Positions 8,893 through 23,121 are shown, counted from the stretch's first letter. The stretch is DNA of 64,000 nt from CAVYTF01 sp963708205 (GCA_963708205.1 OY970196.1:2728001-2792000); one strand, 5' to 3'. Notes: generated by a model not told the origin, from the letters alone. Translations and numbers: made by a program.

Positions 8893-9937
8893 CTCCTAAC
8901 AATTTATCACAGGCAAGCAACTTTTTTTTGTTACTGCTTTCAAAGGCAAGCTCAATCAATCTTATCGTATTATATCCGTGTTCAGGTTTTTCTTTTAACG
9001 GAGAATCATTTACAATTGTCTCAAATATATTTTGATAAAATAAACCAAAGTTGCCTTGAAGAGATGTATATTTTTCATGCAAATCTTCAGTAACAAGTAA
9101 ACCATAATTTTTTTTATCTTCTTTGCCCCAATCTTCTGAAACCGGCAGTGAGCCTGCTTTCAGCATGTCTTCCTGTATATCTTCGCCATATTTTATAAAT
9201 GAACCTTTCGTTCCGTGAATTAAATATTTCGGACCGGGTTGCATCACTAACATTCCTGATTTCAATGTTACTTTTAAAAAAATATAATCAAGTTGTATTT
9301 CAAAATAATCATCAACCACAGCAAAGCTTCTTTGTTTTTTTATGTCTGCAAAAATGTTTTGCGGTAAACCAAAAAGACACAAAGCCTGGTCTATTAAATG
9401 CGAACCTAAATCATACGTTATGCCGCTGCCGGGAATATTTTGTTCCCTCCAAGCCTTACCAGCTTTTGGTTCCGGACGATAACGATCGAAATGTGCTTCG
9501 TAGGTATGAACGTCTCCCAAAACTTTTTTAGTCGATAATTTTTTTATAGTTAAAAAATCGGAAGAATATCTTCTGTTTTGAAAAACGCTGAGTATTTTAT
9601 TTTCTCCATTGGCAATTTTTATTAGTTCAAGCGCGTCTTCACTTTTAATTGTAAAAGGTTTTTCTAACACAACATGCTTTCCTGAAAGCAAGCTTTTTTT
9701 TGCATATTCAAAATGTGTATCATTTGGTGTGGTAATAACAACGAGATCCACATTGGTTTGCAAAAGATCATCCAAAGTTTTTACAACAACTGCATCACGA
9801 AATATTTTTTTAGAGTCGTCTTTATTTCGCTCAAAAATACTTATCACCTCAAAATTTTTATTGGTAAGAAGGAAAGGTGCATGCATAATTTTGGCAGCAT
9901 TTCCAAAACCTGCTAATCCAACTTTTATTTTTTTCAT
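8882..9937 (-). CDS. Gfo/Idh/MocA family NAD(P)-dependent oxidoreductase
   Basis: The N-terminal Rossmann fold has the dinucleotide motif GLAGFGNAAK and the strand TTPNDTHFEYA. The family's active-site segment EKPFTIKSEDA lies near residue 95, followed by the alpha/beta C-terminal domain with GSGITYDLGSHLIDQAL containing the catalytic-region Asp and His. Family members oxidise or reduce sugars, inositols or related compounds; the substrate cannot be told from sequence. Length 351 is normal. The NUDIX gene upstream on the same strand is 44 bp away, so the two may be co-transcribed. Confidence 0.85.
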   Translation of the reverse strand: MKKIKVGLAGFGNAAKIMHAPFLLTNKNFEVISIFERNKDDSKKIFRDAVVVKTLDDLLQTNVDLVVITTPNDTHFEYAKKSLLSGKHVVLEKPFTIKSEDALELIKIANGENKILSVFQNRRYSSDFLTIKKLSTKKVLGDVHTYEAHFDRYRPEPKAGKAWREQNIPGSGITYDLGSHLIDQALCLFGLPQNIFADIKKQRSFAVVDDYFEIQLDYIFLKVTLKSGMLVMQPGPKYLIHGTKGSFIKYGEDIQEDMLKAGSLPVSEDWGKEDKKNYGLLVTEDLHEKYTSLQGNFGLFYQNIFETIVNDSPLKEKPEHGYNTIRLIELAFESSNKKKLLACDKLLGVNY

Positions 9938-9981
9938 TCTTATATTTTAAAATATTTTTTATGCAACTTTTGTTTAAAAAA

Positions 9982-10551
9982 TCATTCATCAACTTTCAAT
10001 GTTTGTTCCAACAGCATTAGTTTTACTTTTTGTATTGCTGCAACTGACATTGCATCTGTTATCAAATTATTTTTCACCATTTGATATGCTTCTTCAAAAG
10101 GAATCTTTTTTACAACAATTTCCTCTGTCTCTTCAGGACTTGGTTTGTGTTGTGATAAGCCTGTAGCAATATATATAACGCTGAATTCATCGCATACAGA
10201 ATTTGATAAATGCATTTCTAAAATCTTTTGCCAACGAGATGCTTTTAAACCCGTTTCTTCAAGCAATTCTCTTTGCGCTGCTGCAAGAAATTCTTCATTT
10301 AAGGGACAACCACCTTCAGGAATTTCCCAACTATATTGATTCAAAACAAAACGATATTGCCCGACAATGTAGGTGTTCATTTCATCGTCTAATGCTACGA
10401 TGCCGATTGCTACATTTTTAAAATGCACTTTTCCGTAAATTCCTTTATTGCCAGAAGGATTGATAACATTGAAGTGTGTGAGACTTATCCATTGATTGTC
10501 ATATTTTTCCTGTCGCGAAAGTATAGTCCATGGATTGCGTTGTTCATTCAT
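9982..10551 (-). CDS. NUDIX hydrolase, ADP-ribose pyrophosphatase-like
   Basis: A complete Nudix box is present: Gly, five residues, Glu, seven residues, REL, then LEETGL (in GGCPLNEEFLAAAQRELLEETG). Upstream strands (KNVAIGIVALDDEMNTYIVGQYR, split by the usual loop) and the Gly-rich IPEGG fit the ADP-sugar pyrophosphatase branch (NudF-like), which cleaves ADP-ribose to AMP and ribose phosphate. Cytosolic, 189 residues. Substrate specificity is inferred. Confidence 0.82.
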   Translation of the reverse strand: MNEQRNPWTILSRQEKYDNQWISLTHFNVINPSGNKGIYGKVHFKNVAIGIVALDDEMNTYIVGQYRFVLNQYSWEIPEGGCPLNEEFLAAAQRELLEETGLKASRWQKILEMHLSNSVCDEFSVIYIATGLSQHKPSPEETEEIVVKKIPFEEAYQMVKNNLITDAMSVAAIQKVKLMLLEQTLKVDE

Positions 10552-10942
10552 TTAATGAAGTTATAATAGAAAAATTCGTGAACAATTTTTGAGAAACATT
10601 TTTTTGAAATGAATGAAACTACTTCTTCTAAAAAATAAATAACGAAGATTGGTATTGGAAAACTTATTTAGTGAAAGGCAAAATCAAATAAAAGTAAAAG
10701 TCAATTAAGCACCTTTTAATTTTTTTTAAAATTTTTATTTTAAAACTTTGCAATTACATGCAGAAATAAAGTGCAACGAAGTTTGGTATCTGGCAAATAT
10801 CAGTTAGAAAGCCAAAAATGATAGTGAGAAATTTGTACTTTTCTACCTTCATTCTTTATTTCTGCTCCTTTAAAATTCTATATTTTTATATAAAAAAAAG
10901 AGCGTTGTGAAAACGCTCTTGTGAAATTAAAATTTTGTGTTA
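10552..10942. other. Intergenic stretch without a gene, with a long-range inverted repeat
   Basis: AT-rich gap between two minus-strand genes. GCAGAAATAAAG (10760-10771) recurs as its exact complement CTTTATTTCTGC at 10854-10865, with 82 bp between. No credible ORF, tRNA or promoter pair was seen. The right end holds the terminator of the aminopeptidase gene. Confidence 0.4.
10898..10920 (-). terminator. Terminator of the M1 aminopeptidase gene
   Basis: Perfect 9-bp stem AAGAGCGTT / AACGCTCTT with a 5-nt loop. On the minus strand it is followed by eight T residues. It lies 23 bp beyond the aminopeptidase stop codon. Confidence 0.85.
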
Positions 10943-13399
10943 TTATTTTAATTGCGCCTTAATATAATCGGCGATCTCGGCTCCTTTGGCTTTTGAAATC
11001 TTATCTAAATTCATTTTGAAAATTGGATCGGTTAAAAGTTTATATTGTTCAGGCAATTCATTTCTTGTTTCAATAACCAGGTCAATTCCTTTTTTTATTT
11101 TAACCGGATCATTTATTTTTGAAAGATAAGTGCAAAACGCAGGTGTTGCTGTCGAAATTTTTTCTCTGGAAAGTGGTTCATTTTTATAATTATCAGCAAT
11201 AAAATCAAAATCATTTTCACTGCCATTATTTGTCATTATCTCATACGAAACATCTGCTAAATCTCCCTTAGCATCAATGCTATATTTCTTTGCAAGCTCG
11301 TAGCCGTTCGTCGGATCCAGATTACTTAAGCCTTTCAGGGCTGCACCTGCGATACTGTAAGAAGAATCACCTGCATATTTTACAAACCATGCTTTATACT
11401 TTTCATTTTTTTGAGCAGCTAATATTGTCAACGCTTTTGCCTGTGTTCTTTTATCAGGGTCTGATGTTGCTATTTTTTCAATTGACGACAAAACATCCGC
11501 AGTTATTAAATTCTGCTTTGCTTTATATTTATCTAACGTAAAAGAACGAATACCATAATATTTATCCACTAATCCAAGTGCGAGTTCGTTCATATTTTTT
11601 TTTGCAAAATACTCCAATGCTTCTCTTCGATCAACATATAAAGGTGCATATTTTATTTGCGCAATAAAGTTTTCAGGCGTTTTATTATCCGTTTTTGCAC
11701 ACACTAAAATTTTGTCCGCATCAACATTAATTAAATCAGGATGTGTTGTATAATTAAATGTAAAGCTATCAACTTTATTTTGCAGCCAAACTTTATATCT
11801 TATTTTATTTGCGCCATTATAAACATCAATGGCAATAGGCAACTTGAATGTTTTATCAGGTTGTGTTTGTTCAACAATTACTGTTGCTTTTCCTGCAGCA
11901 TCATCATAATTATAATTGATATTCAAAACAGGATTGCCGCTTCCATAATACCATTGATTCCAAAACCAATTCATATCCTGCCCTGTTACTGCTTCAAAAG
12001 CCAAACGCAATTGTTGTGCTTCGCCTGTTTTAAATTTATTGGTTGTTAAATACAGATTTAATGATTTGAAAAAAGCGCTATCACCAACATAATTGCGCAG
12101 CATATTTAAAATACGTCCGCCTTTTTCATAGCTTACTGCATCAAATACATCTTCTTTATCCTGATAATAAAAACGAACAAGATCTTTATTATAACTTCCG
12201 CTTTGAAGATATTTTTGCAATCCTTCATATGCATGCTCATCTCCGCGATCTTTTCCCCATTTATGTTCAAACCAAAGTTGCTCGCTAAAGTCTGCAAAAC
12301 TTTCGTTCATGGTAATGTTGCTCCAGCTTTCAGTTGTTACCAAATCTCCAAACCATTGATGAAATAATTCATGCGCTATGTAATCTTCATAATGGTTTTC
12401 ATCAACAAGTTGTCTTGCATTTTGTTCCAATTCAAATCTGTGAAGTGTAGCAGTTGTGTTTTCCATTGCGCCGCTTACATATTCTCTTCCAACCATTTGA
12501 TCATACTTTGGCCATGGATAATCTACACCCAGTACTTTGGAATAAAAAGCGATCATTTCCGGCGTCAACCCAAATATTTTTCTTGCAACAGAAGCCCAGG
12601 GTTTTTCTACATAATAAGCAACTTCTTTCCCTTCGTAACTATCTTTCACAATGGTAAAATCACCAACTCCCATAAAGAATAAATATGGTGCATGTGGCAA
12701 ATCCATTCTCCATGTATCGGTTCTTGTGCCGTCATTACTTTTCTTTTGATTGATGAGCAAGCCGTTTGATAACGTTACATATTTATCAGGCACTGTCATA
12801 GTTATTTCTTCTGTACTTTTTTGATTTGGCTTGTCAATAGTTGGCATCCAGACACTGTTGCTTTCTGTTTCGCCCTGTGTCCATATTTCTGTGGGTTCAT
12901 CTTTATTTTCGCCTTTTGGATTTATAAAATATAATCCTTTATCATCACTGATAGCAAGGCTTCCACCAGCGTGATAAGTTGCATTTTCATACTCGTTAGG
13001 TTTTGAAACATAATCTATATATACGACATAGTTTTCTCCACCTTTATAAATTTGATCTAAAGTAATGTGAAGCTGCAGACTGTCATAAGAATATTGTAAG
13101 GGAATATTTTTTCCATTCTTTACAATTTCAATTTTATTGATCTGCATTCCTTTTGCATCCAGCGTTAGCGAATCTGTAGGATAAAAATGCGGATGCAGCG
13201 TTATCCATGCTTTGCCATACATCCACGATTTTGTATAATCAAATTTTACATCAAGCTTGGTATTAACAAGATCATTTATTTTGGTTGCTTCAGCGCGATA
13301 AATATGCTTCCATGCAGTATCATTTTTTTCATCATCATTCATTTGTGCATGTGATGCCAAACTCAGTAAAACAAGCAAAGGGAGAAATATTTTTTTCAT
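10943..13399 (-). CDS. M1 family zinc aminopeptidase, exported
   Basis: Metallopeptidase of 818 residues that removes N-terminal amino acids from peptides in the periplasm or at the cell surface. The signal peptide MKKIFLPLLVLLSLASHAQ fixes the start at 13399; the frame stays open 43 codons further up but that part is not protein-like. The exopeptidase motif GAMEN is near residue 305, and the zinc motif HELFHQW with the downstream Glu (NESFAD) near 340-365. A C-terminal helical repeat region covers the last 250 residues. The gene is monocistronic, with its own promoter and terminator, divergent from the DUF4476 gene. Confidence 0.93.
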   Translation of the reverse strand: MKKIFLPLLVLLSLASHAQMNDDEKNDTAWKHIYRAEATKINDLVNTKLDVKFDYTKSWMYGKAWITLHPHFYPTDSLTLDAKGMQINKIEIVKNGKNIPLQYSYDSLQLHITLDQIYKGGENYVVYIDYVSKPNEYENATYHAGGSLAISDDKGLYFINPKGENKDEPTEIWTQGETESNSVWMPTIDKPNQKSTEEITMTVPDKYVTLSNGLLINQKKSNDGTRTDTWRMDLPHAPYLFFMGVGDFTIVKDSYEGKEVAYYVEKPWASVARKIFGLTPEMIAFYSKVLGVDYPWPKYDQMVGREYVSGAMENTTATLHRFELEQNARQLVDENHYEDYIAHELFHQWFGDLVTTESWSNITMNESFADFSEQLWFEHKWGKDRGDEHAYEGLQKYLQSGSYNKDLVRFYYQDKEDVFDAVSYEKGGRILNMLRNYVGDSAFFKSLNLYLTTNKFKTGEAQQLRLAFEAVTGQDMNWFWNQWYYGSGNPVLNINYNYDDAAGKATVIVEQTQPDKTFKLPIAIDVYNGANKIRYKVWLQNKVDSFTFNYTTHPDLINVDADKILVCAKTDNKTPENFIAQIKYAPLYVDRREALEYFAKKNMNELALGLVDKYYGIRSFTLDKYKAKQNLITADVLSSIEKIATSDPDKRTQAKALTILAAQKNEKYKAWFVKYAGDSSYSIAGAALKGLSNLDPTNGYELAKKYSIDAKGDLADVSYEIMTNNGSENDFDFIADNYKNEPLSREKISTATPAFCTYLSKINDPVKIKKGIDLVIETRNELPEQYKLLTDPIFKMNLDKISKAKGAEIADYIKAQLK

Positions 13400-13421
13400 T
13401 AATGTATTTTTTTTATGTCCG

Positions 13422-13450
13422 CAAAAATATAAATTATTGTTCCTGTCAAA
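13422..13450 (-). promoter_or_regulatory. Bacteroidota promoter of the aminopeptidase gene
   Basis: Read on the minus strand: TTTG (13447-13450), 17 bp, TATTTTTG (13422-13429). This resembles TTTG-N19-TAnnTTTG with slightly short spacing and lies 23 bp before the start codon. Confidence 0.5.
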
Positions 13451-13558
13451 TAGTATTTTGTATGAAAGGTATCTAATGATAAAAGTTGTTGTTTTATTAA
13501 ATTCATAATAATGTACAGAGGTTGACAAGCGGCATAATTCTGCTAAAAAGTTTTGCCA

Positions 13559-13566
13559 TATTTTTG
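13559..13566 (+). promoter_or_regulatory. -7 box of the DUF4476 gene
   Basis: TATTTTTG fits TAnnTTTG and lies 17 bp before the ATG at 13584. No convincing -33 element was found. Confidence 0.4.
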
Positions 13567-13583
13567 GTACTCAAATAAATTTC

Positions 13584-14774
13584 ATGAACAGGAGAGTGTA
13601 TAAAATTCTTTGCTTTATTTTTCTGCTAAATTTTATTTTTTGTGTAAAAACTAATGCACAAGACACACATTTTATTTTCATACAATCTGACAATTCGCAA
13701 GTATTTAATGCAGAGATTAATGGTAAAGATTATACCTCATCTTCCATTGGATATTTAATTATTTCAAATTTGCAGGATGGTCCTTATCAAATGATAATCA
13801 CCTTTCCGCAGAATGTTTTTCCAAAACAAAATTTCAATTTTACTATTAATAAAAAAGATATCGGCTTTCAATTAAAAGATTTTGGAAGCAAAGGATGGGG
13901 ATTATTTAATACACAATCTTTAGAAGTAATTATGCCTGGTTCAGCACAGCAAAATGTAACCGATACTTCAAAATCTTCAGTAAAAAATACAAATGCTTTT
14001 GGAGAAATGCTTGGAGATGTGGTTAATGATTCTACTTTAAATAAACCAAACATTAATGAGCCAACGACTGTAACCAATAACACTCTGAATAATCTTCAGC
14101 CACAAACAACAACTCCTTCAAATGTAGATGCAGCAAGCGTTTTAGCAAGTACAGACTTAAACAATCTTAATGCAAATACATCATCCACAAATACAAAAGG
14201 AATTATAAAAGCTTCGCAAACCACAACAGATGAAGGCACAAATGTTATGTTCATAGATTTTGATAATGATAAAGATAATGATAAAAATGATACGATAAAT
14301 ATTTTTATCCCTGCCATTTCAGAGGTTTCATCAAATCTGGTTTCTCAAACAACTCAATCCACAGACACGCAAAACAACGTAAGCAATGTAAGCAATGTAA
14401 GCAACAATGATATAAATAATCCCTTTTATAAAAGTTCTCAACCTGCCGCAACGGTTGTTAATAATAATGTTTTAATAAAAGTTGATTGCCTCAAAATGGC
14501 TACTGACGCTGATCTTGAGAAGGCCAGAAAAAAAATGATAAAAGAAACAGGTGCTAATGAAATGGTGCTTGATGCAAAAAAAATATTGTCCGGAAAATGT
14601 GTAACAACCGCCCAGGTAAAAACGATGGGCAATTTATTTTTGTCTGATGATGCGCGTTATAATTTTTATGAAGCCATGTACAACTTCACTTATGATTACG
14701 GAAATTATCCTTCACTCGAAAATCAGTTGATTGATGAGTATTATAAAAAACGCTTTCGCGCGTTACTGCATTAA
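13584..14774 (+). CDS. Exported DUF4476 domain protein
   Basis: Function unknown. A signal peptide (MNRRVYKILCFIFLLNFIFCVKTNAQ) is followed by a beta-rich domain to about residue 110, a long Asn/Thr/Ser-rich linker (about 115-290), and a C-terminal helical domain of about 90 residues. The last domain (DAKKILSGKCVTTAQVKTMG, then YNFTYDYGNY) matches DUF4476, a domain known mainly from Bacteroidota secreted proteins. The linker includes short repeats (DNDKDNDKND and VSNVSNVSN), both reflected in tandem DNA copies. truA starts 9 bp after the stop codon, so the genes are probably co-transcribed although functionally unrelated. Confidence 0.8.
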   Translation: MNRRVYKILCFIFLLNFIFCVKTNAQDTHFIFIQSDNSQVFNAEINGKDYTSSSIGYLIISNLQDGPYQMIITFPQNVFPKQNFNFTINKKDIGFQLKDFGSKGWGLFNTQSLEVIMPGSAQQNVTDTSKSSVKNTNAFGEMLGDVVNDSTLNKPNINEPTTVTNNTLNNLQPQTTTPSNVDAASVLASTDLNNLNANTSSTNTKGIIKASQTTTDEGTNVMFIDFDNDKDNDKNDTINIFIPAISEVSSNLVSQTTQSTDTQNNVSNVSNVSNNDINNPFYKSSQPAATVVNNNVLIKVDCLKMATDADLEKARKKMIKETGANEMVLDAKKILSGKCVTTAQVKTMGNLFLSDDARYNFYEAMYNFTYDYGNYPSLENQLIDEYYKKRFRALLH

Positions 14775-14783
14775 TCAACAGCG

Positions 14784-15539
14784 ATGCCTAAATATTTTTT
14801 AGAAGTTGCATATAAAGGCACTGCATACAGCGGTTTTCAAAAACAGAAAAATGCCAACAGTATTCAGCAGGAAGTAGAAAAAGCGTTGCTTGTTTTGTTC
14901 AAACAAAATATTCAATTGACATGTTCTTCGCGCACAGACGCTGGTGTTCATGCAATGCAAAATTTTTTTCATTTTGATAGTGATAAAGTTTTAGATAAAA
15001 GTAAAATCTATAATCTCAATGCCATTTTACCACATGATATTCTTATAAAAAAATTGTATGGTGTAAAGCCAGAAGCACATTGCAGGTTCGATGCAATTTC
15101 ACGTGAGTACAAATATTTTATTTACCATAAAAAAAATCCTTTCTTATTTGATACTGCATTTTATTACCCATTTAAAATAGATATTAATTTGATGAATGAA
15201 GCTGCAGAAATACTTGTGCATTGCACTGATTTTACAAGTTTTTCAAAAAAGAAAACACAAGTAAAATCTTTCGATTGCAAGATTATCAAGTCACTATGGT
15301 TCATAGAAAATGATTGTATTGTTTATAATGTTATTGCCAATCGTTTTCTGCGCGGAATGGTTAAAGGCTTTGTTGGAACAATGCTTAAAGTTGGACGAAA
15401 AATTATTTCATTGAATGATTTTAAAGAAATAATAGAAAGCCATGATTGTAGAAACGCAGATTTTTCGCCAGCATCAAAAGGATTGTTTTTAATTTCAGTA
15501 GTATATCCGCGGGATATTTTTATAAATGAAATGATGTAG
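14784..15539 (+). CDS. truA: tRNA pseudouridine(38-40) synthase
   Basis: Isomerises uridines 38-40 in the tRNA anticodon stem. The N-terminal half starts with the family strand YFLEVAYKGTAYSGFQ and carries the catalytic Asp52 in CSSRTDAGVHA. FDAISREYKYFIY and the C-terminal RFLRGMVKGFVGTMLKVG are the usual TruA segments. Length 251 is normal. The gene ends one base before a convergent gene. Identity is secure. Confidence 0.95.
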   Translation: MPKYFLEVAYKGTAYSGFQKQKNANSIQQEVEKALLVLFKQNIQLTCSSRTDAGVHAMQNFFHFDSDKVLDKSKIYNLNAILPHDILIKKLYGVKPEAHCRFDAISREYKYFIYHKKNPFLFDTAFYYPFKIDINLMNEAAEILVHCTDFTSFSKKKTQVKSFDCKIIKSLWFIENDCIVYNVIANRFLRGMVKGFVGTMLKVGRKIISLNDFKEIIESHDCRNADFSPASKGLFLISVVYPRDIFINEMM

Positions 15540-15540
15540 T

Positions 15541-16164
15541 TTAAAAACTAAAACTTGATGCCGCCATTATAAAATGAGAATCTGTGAATGGATTAAAATA
15601 ATAAAAATCAAAAGTAAAATTTCCTAAACTATATTCTGTATAAACACCTCGCTGAATGTCGAATTTGGTGTGAAACCATCGCAGGCTTTGCGCTAAAACT
15701 CCGGCTTTAAGGTTTTTATAAACTACAGTATTAAATTCAGTCCAGGAGTAAAAAAAATATTTTTGCCGGCCTTTAAAATCAAGCATATATTCATTTTCTG
15801 AATAAAGATTCAAACATTTATAATCGATATTAAATTCCAGACCCGGTAACAAGCCGTTTGTACGACCAACGGCAATGCCAGCCATTGGTGTTACTGAAAC
15901 TTTCAGGGTTCCATCTTTCTCCCAATTATAACCTGCAAACAAAGAAAAAGTATTTGCATCTTCATAATCAAATCTTCCTTCAATATGCAAATTTTTATGG
16001 TCAACATATCCGGTAATAGTTGGTTGGATATTTTCTTCCGGAATAAAATAATAATAACCAGACACTAAACCTGACCAATCATTTTCAGTACTATCTTTTG
16101 TTGATTGCCCATAAGAAAAAATAGGTAGAAAAAGAAAAATAAGCAGGTAATGTTTTATCATCAT
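15541..16164 (-). CDS. Small exported protein, likely outer-membrane beta-barrel
   Basis: No family recognised. MMIKHYLLIFLFLPIFSYG is a signal peptide, so the start is placed at 16164 (or 16161) instead of the upstream ATG at 16185. The mature part of about 185 residues consists of alternating aromatic strands (GLVSGYYYF, FSLFAGYNW, YFFYSWTEF, FTFDFYYFN) and ends in Phe (SSFSF), typical of small outer-membrane barrels. The gene stands alone and converges on truA. Confidence 0.6.
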   Translation of the reverse strand: MMIKHYLLIFLFLPIFSYGQSTKDSTENDWSGLVSGYYYFIPEENIQPTITGYVDHKNLHIEGRFDYEDANTFSLFAGYNWEKDGTLKVSVTPMAGIAVGRTNGLLPGLEFNIDYKCLNLYSENEYMLDFKGRQKYFFYSWTEFNTVVYKNLKAGVLAQSLRWFHTKFDIQRGVYTEYSLGNFTFDFYYFNPFTDSHFIMAASSFSF

Positions 16165-16318
16165 AAGCAAAACCAGATTTGGCAAATGAAATCGAAAGAG
16201 TAACGATGTGATTTTATTTTTATTTCTGTTTCATAAAGTCATAATGTTTTTTTAATCTCCAGAAATTTTTTCAGAATGTTTTTTTAAAAGTTAAAAATTA
16301 TAATCTTTAGAATAAAGT

Positions 16319-16348
16319 TTTGTAATAAAAATTTTACTTGTATCTTTG
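16319..16348 (+). promoter_or_regulatory. rRNA operon promoter P1
   Basis: TTTG (16319-16322), 18 bp, TATCTTTG (16341-16348), a near-exact Bacteroidota promoter about 365 bp before 16S. Confidence 0.75.
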
Positions 16349-16422
16349 CAATCCTTTTGGAAAAAAAGGGAGATCTTTCAAGAAAAATTTCATCAAAAAA
16401 TTTAAAAATAATTGTAGAAATT

Positions 16423-16453
16423 TTTGGTAGAATAAAAATCGCGGTTACCTTTG
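16423..16453 (+). promoter_or_regulatory. rRNA operon promoter P2
   Basis: TTTG (16423-16426), exactly 19 bp, TACCTTTG (16446-16453). This is a full match to TTTG-N19-TAnnTTTG, placed 105 bp after P1, so the operon has tandem promoters. Confidence 0.85.
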
Positions 16454-16582
16454 CAACCCCAAACAAAAAAAAGGTTTAATAAGTTTTATAGTTCTTAACA
16501 AAAAGATGCAGCACGAGGCTTAAAGATTCAAAATCTTATCATCTTCATATCAATTTTTTTAAAAAGATTATTGATAGAGTTC

Positions 16583-18285
<1,703 letters not shown>

Positions 18286-18326
18286 ATTATTAGTTCTTTC
18301 TAGTTGAAAAATGTTGGGCCCGCTTC

Positions 18327-18400
18327 AGACCCGTAGCTCAGTTGGTTAGAGCGCTACACTGATAATGTAGAGGTCACCAGTTCAACTCTGGTCGGGTCTA
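18327..18400 (+). tRNA. tRNA-Ile(GAT)
   Basis: 74-nt cloverleaf in the 16S-23S spacer: acceptor AGACCCG / CGGGTCT with discriminator A, D arm TAGCTCAGTTGGTTAGAGC, anticodon GAT in loop CTGATAA, T arm with TTCAA. CCA is not encoded. Confidence 0.96.
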
Positions 18401-18413
18401 CTATTATCATAAC

Positions 18414-18487
18414 GGGGGGTTAGCTCAGCTGGCCAGAGCATCTGCCTTGCACGCAGAGGGTCATCGGTTCGACTCCGATATCCTCCA
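18414..18487 (+). tRNA. tRNA-Ala(TGC)
   Basis: 74-nt cloverleaf: acceptor GGGGGGT / ATCCTCC (two G-U pairs), discriminator A, anticodon TGC within CTTGCAC, T loop TTCGA. Together with tRNA-Ile it forms the standard spacer pair. CCA is not encoded. Confidence 0.96.
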
Positions 18488-18569
18488 CTTTTAACTTGAT
18501 GTGATTTAGATCTAAAGGTTCAAAACCTTAACATCACCAAAGCAATTTTATTAATTGTTTAGTTCTTTG

Positions 18570-21497
<2,928 letters not shown>

Positions 21498-21536
21498 ATT
21501 TTATTTAATTGAAGTATATCTTCAATTTTACTTTTT

Positions 21537-21649
21537 TATGGTGGTTTTGCCGAGGGTGTTCACCTCTTCCCATACCGAACAGAGAAGTTAAGCCCCTCAT
21601 GGCCAATGGTACTTGGGCCTTGTCCCTGGAAGAGTAGGTAGCTGCCATA
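21537..21649 (+). rRNA. rrf: 5S ribosomal RNA
   Basis: 113-nt 5S rRNA. Terminal helix TATGGTGG / GCTGCCATA, with the conserved CCGAACAGAGAAGTTAAGC segment in between. Last gene of the rRNA operon, followed by a strong terminator. Confidence 0.95.
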
Positions 21650-21657
21650 TTTATTAT

Positions 21658-21684
21658 AGCCTCGCATTTTTGCGGGGCTTTTTT
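21658..21684 (+). terminator. Terminator of the rRNA operon
   Basis: AGCCTCGCA / TGCGGGGCT stem (9 pairs, one G-U) with a TTTT loop, then six T residues, 9 bp after the 5S end. Confidence 0.9.
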
Positions 21685-21844
21685 ATTATCTCAATTTTTT
21701 AAAAAAATGTTATTAAATCTTTTAATTAACCTACAAATGGCATGATGCTTGATAGCTTCGGCCTCTTATAAGCTTAGGGATTATTTGATACTTTTTACTT
21801 CTTTTCATTAATCATTATTAAATAAAAAAAATCTATCTCAAAAG

Positions 21845-23056
21845 ATGAAAAATCTCTTGGCGTTATCAATTATTGCCCTATTAGTAAGCTGCTCATCGAA
21901 CGAAAAAGAATTGGTTCAACCTCAACAATTGCCAGAACAACCTTTGGCTTTAAAGGCTCCGCCTATTAAAGGTAAACGTATTTATCTTGCAAAAGGAAGT
22001 GACAATGGTATTTACATTAACGGTAATTCTTATCATTATCATCCCGGAGATACTCTTGTTTTAAAAGCATGTAATAATCCTTATTCTTATTTTTCTCTTG
22101 AAGGTTTTCATGGTCTTAATAATGGGCCAGTTGTGATAATTAACGAAGGTGGTCAGGTAAATTTATCAGACGGTTTTTCCTTTTCTGATTGCACCAATTT
22201 GCATCTTGCCGGCAATGGTGCTGCTGCTGTTAAATATGGTTTTTATATACAAGATCCTAACTCGCAGGGTGTGGCAATTGATGTATATGGACGTTCTTCT
22301 GATGTTGAAGTGAACAATGTGCAAATTCATAATAAAACATATGGATTTTGGGTAAAAGAAGATCCTAATTGTGCTGATTCTTTGCAATATCCAAACTGGA
22401 TTATCAATCATATTACTTTGCATGATAATTATATTTCCAATACCAATCAGGAAGGAATGTATCTTGGTTGCACAGATCCAAATGGCATTATTGGTGCAAC
22501 CTGCAATGGCGTTACTATTTATCCTAAACCATTACGCCTCGGCACTATTAAAGTGTATAATAATTTTATTGACAGCACAAATCGTTCGGGCATACAACTC
22601 TCCGGAGCAGATCATGGTGCAAATGAAATTTATAACAATACCATTACTTATTGTGGATTTGAGCTAAATGCCAATCAGGGAAATGGCATTTCACTTGGCG
22701 GATATACGCATGCGTACGTGCACGATAACAATATCAGTAATACTTATACAATGGGCATTTTTTCGCTCGGTGCCGGATTTTCTAAGATTGAAAATAATAC
22801 AATTACCAATAGTGGGCATTTAGGCAGCCAAACGATTAACGGTATGTCAAATATCATGGTTGATACGCGCTATACAAACCCCGCAGATAGTACAAAAATT
22901 TGGGTCCTGAATAATAAATTAAGCGTCGCAACTGATGCAAACATTCGTGTGTATGAAACATTTCCAACCTTTACAAGTGGAAATGCATTTGCAGGAAATT
23001 CAGGTACTATGAATATTGTGAATACTGTAAATTATACCACTCAAATGCCAAAATAA
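21845..23056 (+). CDS. Lipoprotein with parallel beta-helix repeats
   Basis: MKNLLALSIIALLVSC is a type II signal peptide with lipobox LVSC, so Cys16 would be lipidated. The next 20 residues are Gln/Pro-rich. From about residue 45 on, the chain consists of short Asn/Gly-rich strands (VQIHNKTYGFWV, ITLHDNYISNT, IKVYNNFIDST, NEIYNNTITYC, AYVHDNNISNT, SKIENNTITNS), the pattern of PbH1 right-handed parallel beta-helices found in pectate-lyase-like polysaccharide-active or binding proteins. No catalytic residues can be assigned. It stands alone between the rRNA operon and a convergent gene. Substrate unknown. Confidence 0.75.
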   Translation: MKNLLALSIIALLVSCSSNEKELVQPQQLPEQPLALKAPPIKGKRIYLAKGSDNGIYINGNSYHYHPGDTLVLKACNNPYSYFSLEGFHGLNNGPVVIINEGGQVNLSDGFSFSDCTNLHLAGNGAAAVKYGFYIQDPNSQGVAIDVYGRSSDVEVNNVQIHNKTYGFWVKEDPNCADSLQYPNWIINHITLHDNYISNTNQEGMYLGCTDPNGIIGATCNGVTIYPKPLRLGTIKVYNNFIDSTNRSGIQLSGADHGANEIYNNTITYCGFELNANQGNGISLGGYTHAYVHDNNISNTYTMGIFSLGAGFSKIENNTITNSGHLGSQTINGMSNIMVDTRYTNPADSTKIWVLNNKLSVATDANIRVYETFPTFTSGNAFAGNSGTMNIVNTVNYTTQMPK

Positions 23057-23121
23057 TTCAGAGGTTTTTGTAGTATTAAAGCAAAATGACGAAGTTTAAA
23101 TTTATTTTAAGCAAGCAACTT

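Noticed and set aside
13400..13528. N-terminal extension of the M1 aminopeptidase
   Set aside because: The signal peptide begins at 13399, and the promoter elements lie inside the extension.
14262..14405. Short tandem repeats in the DUF4476 gene
   Set aside because: They are two to three copies of 9-12 bp in a low-complexity linker, in frame and without sign of phase variation.
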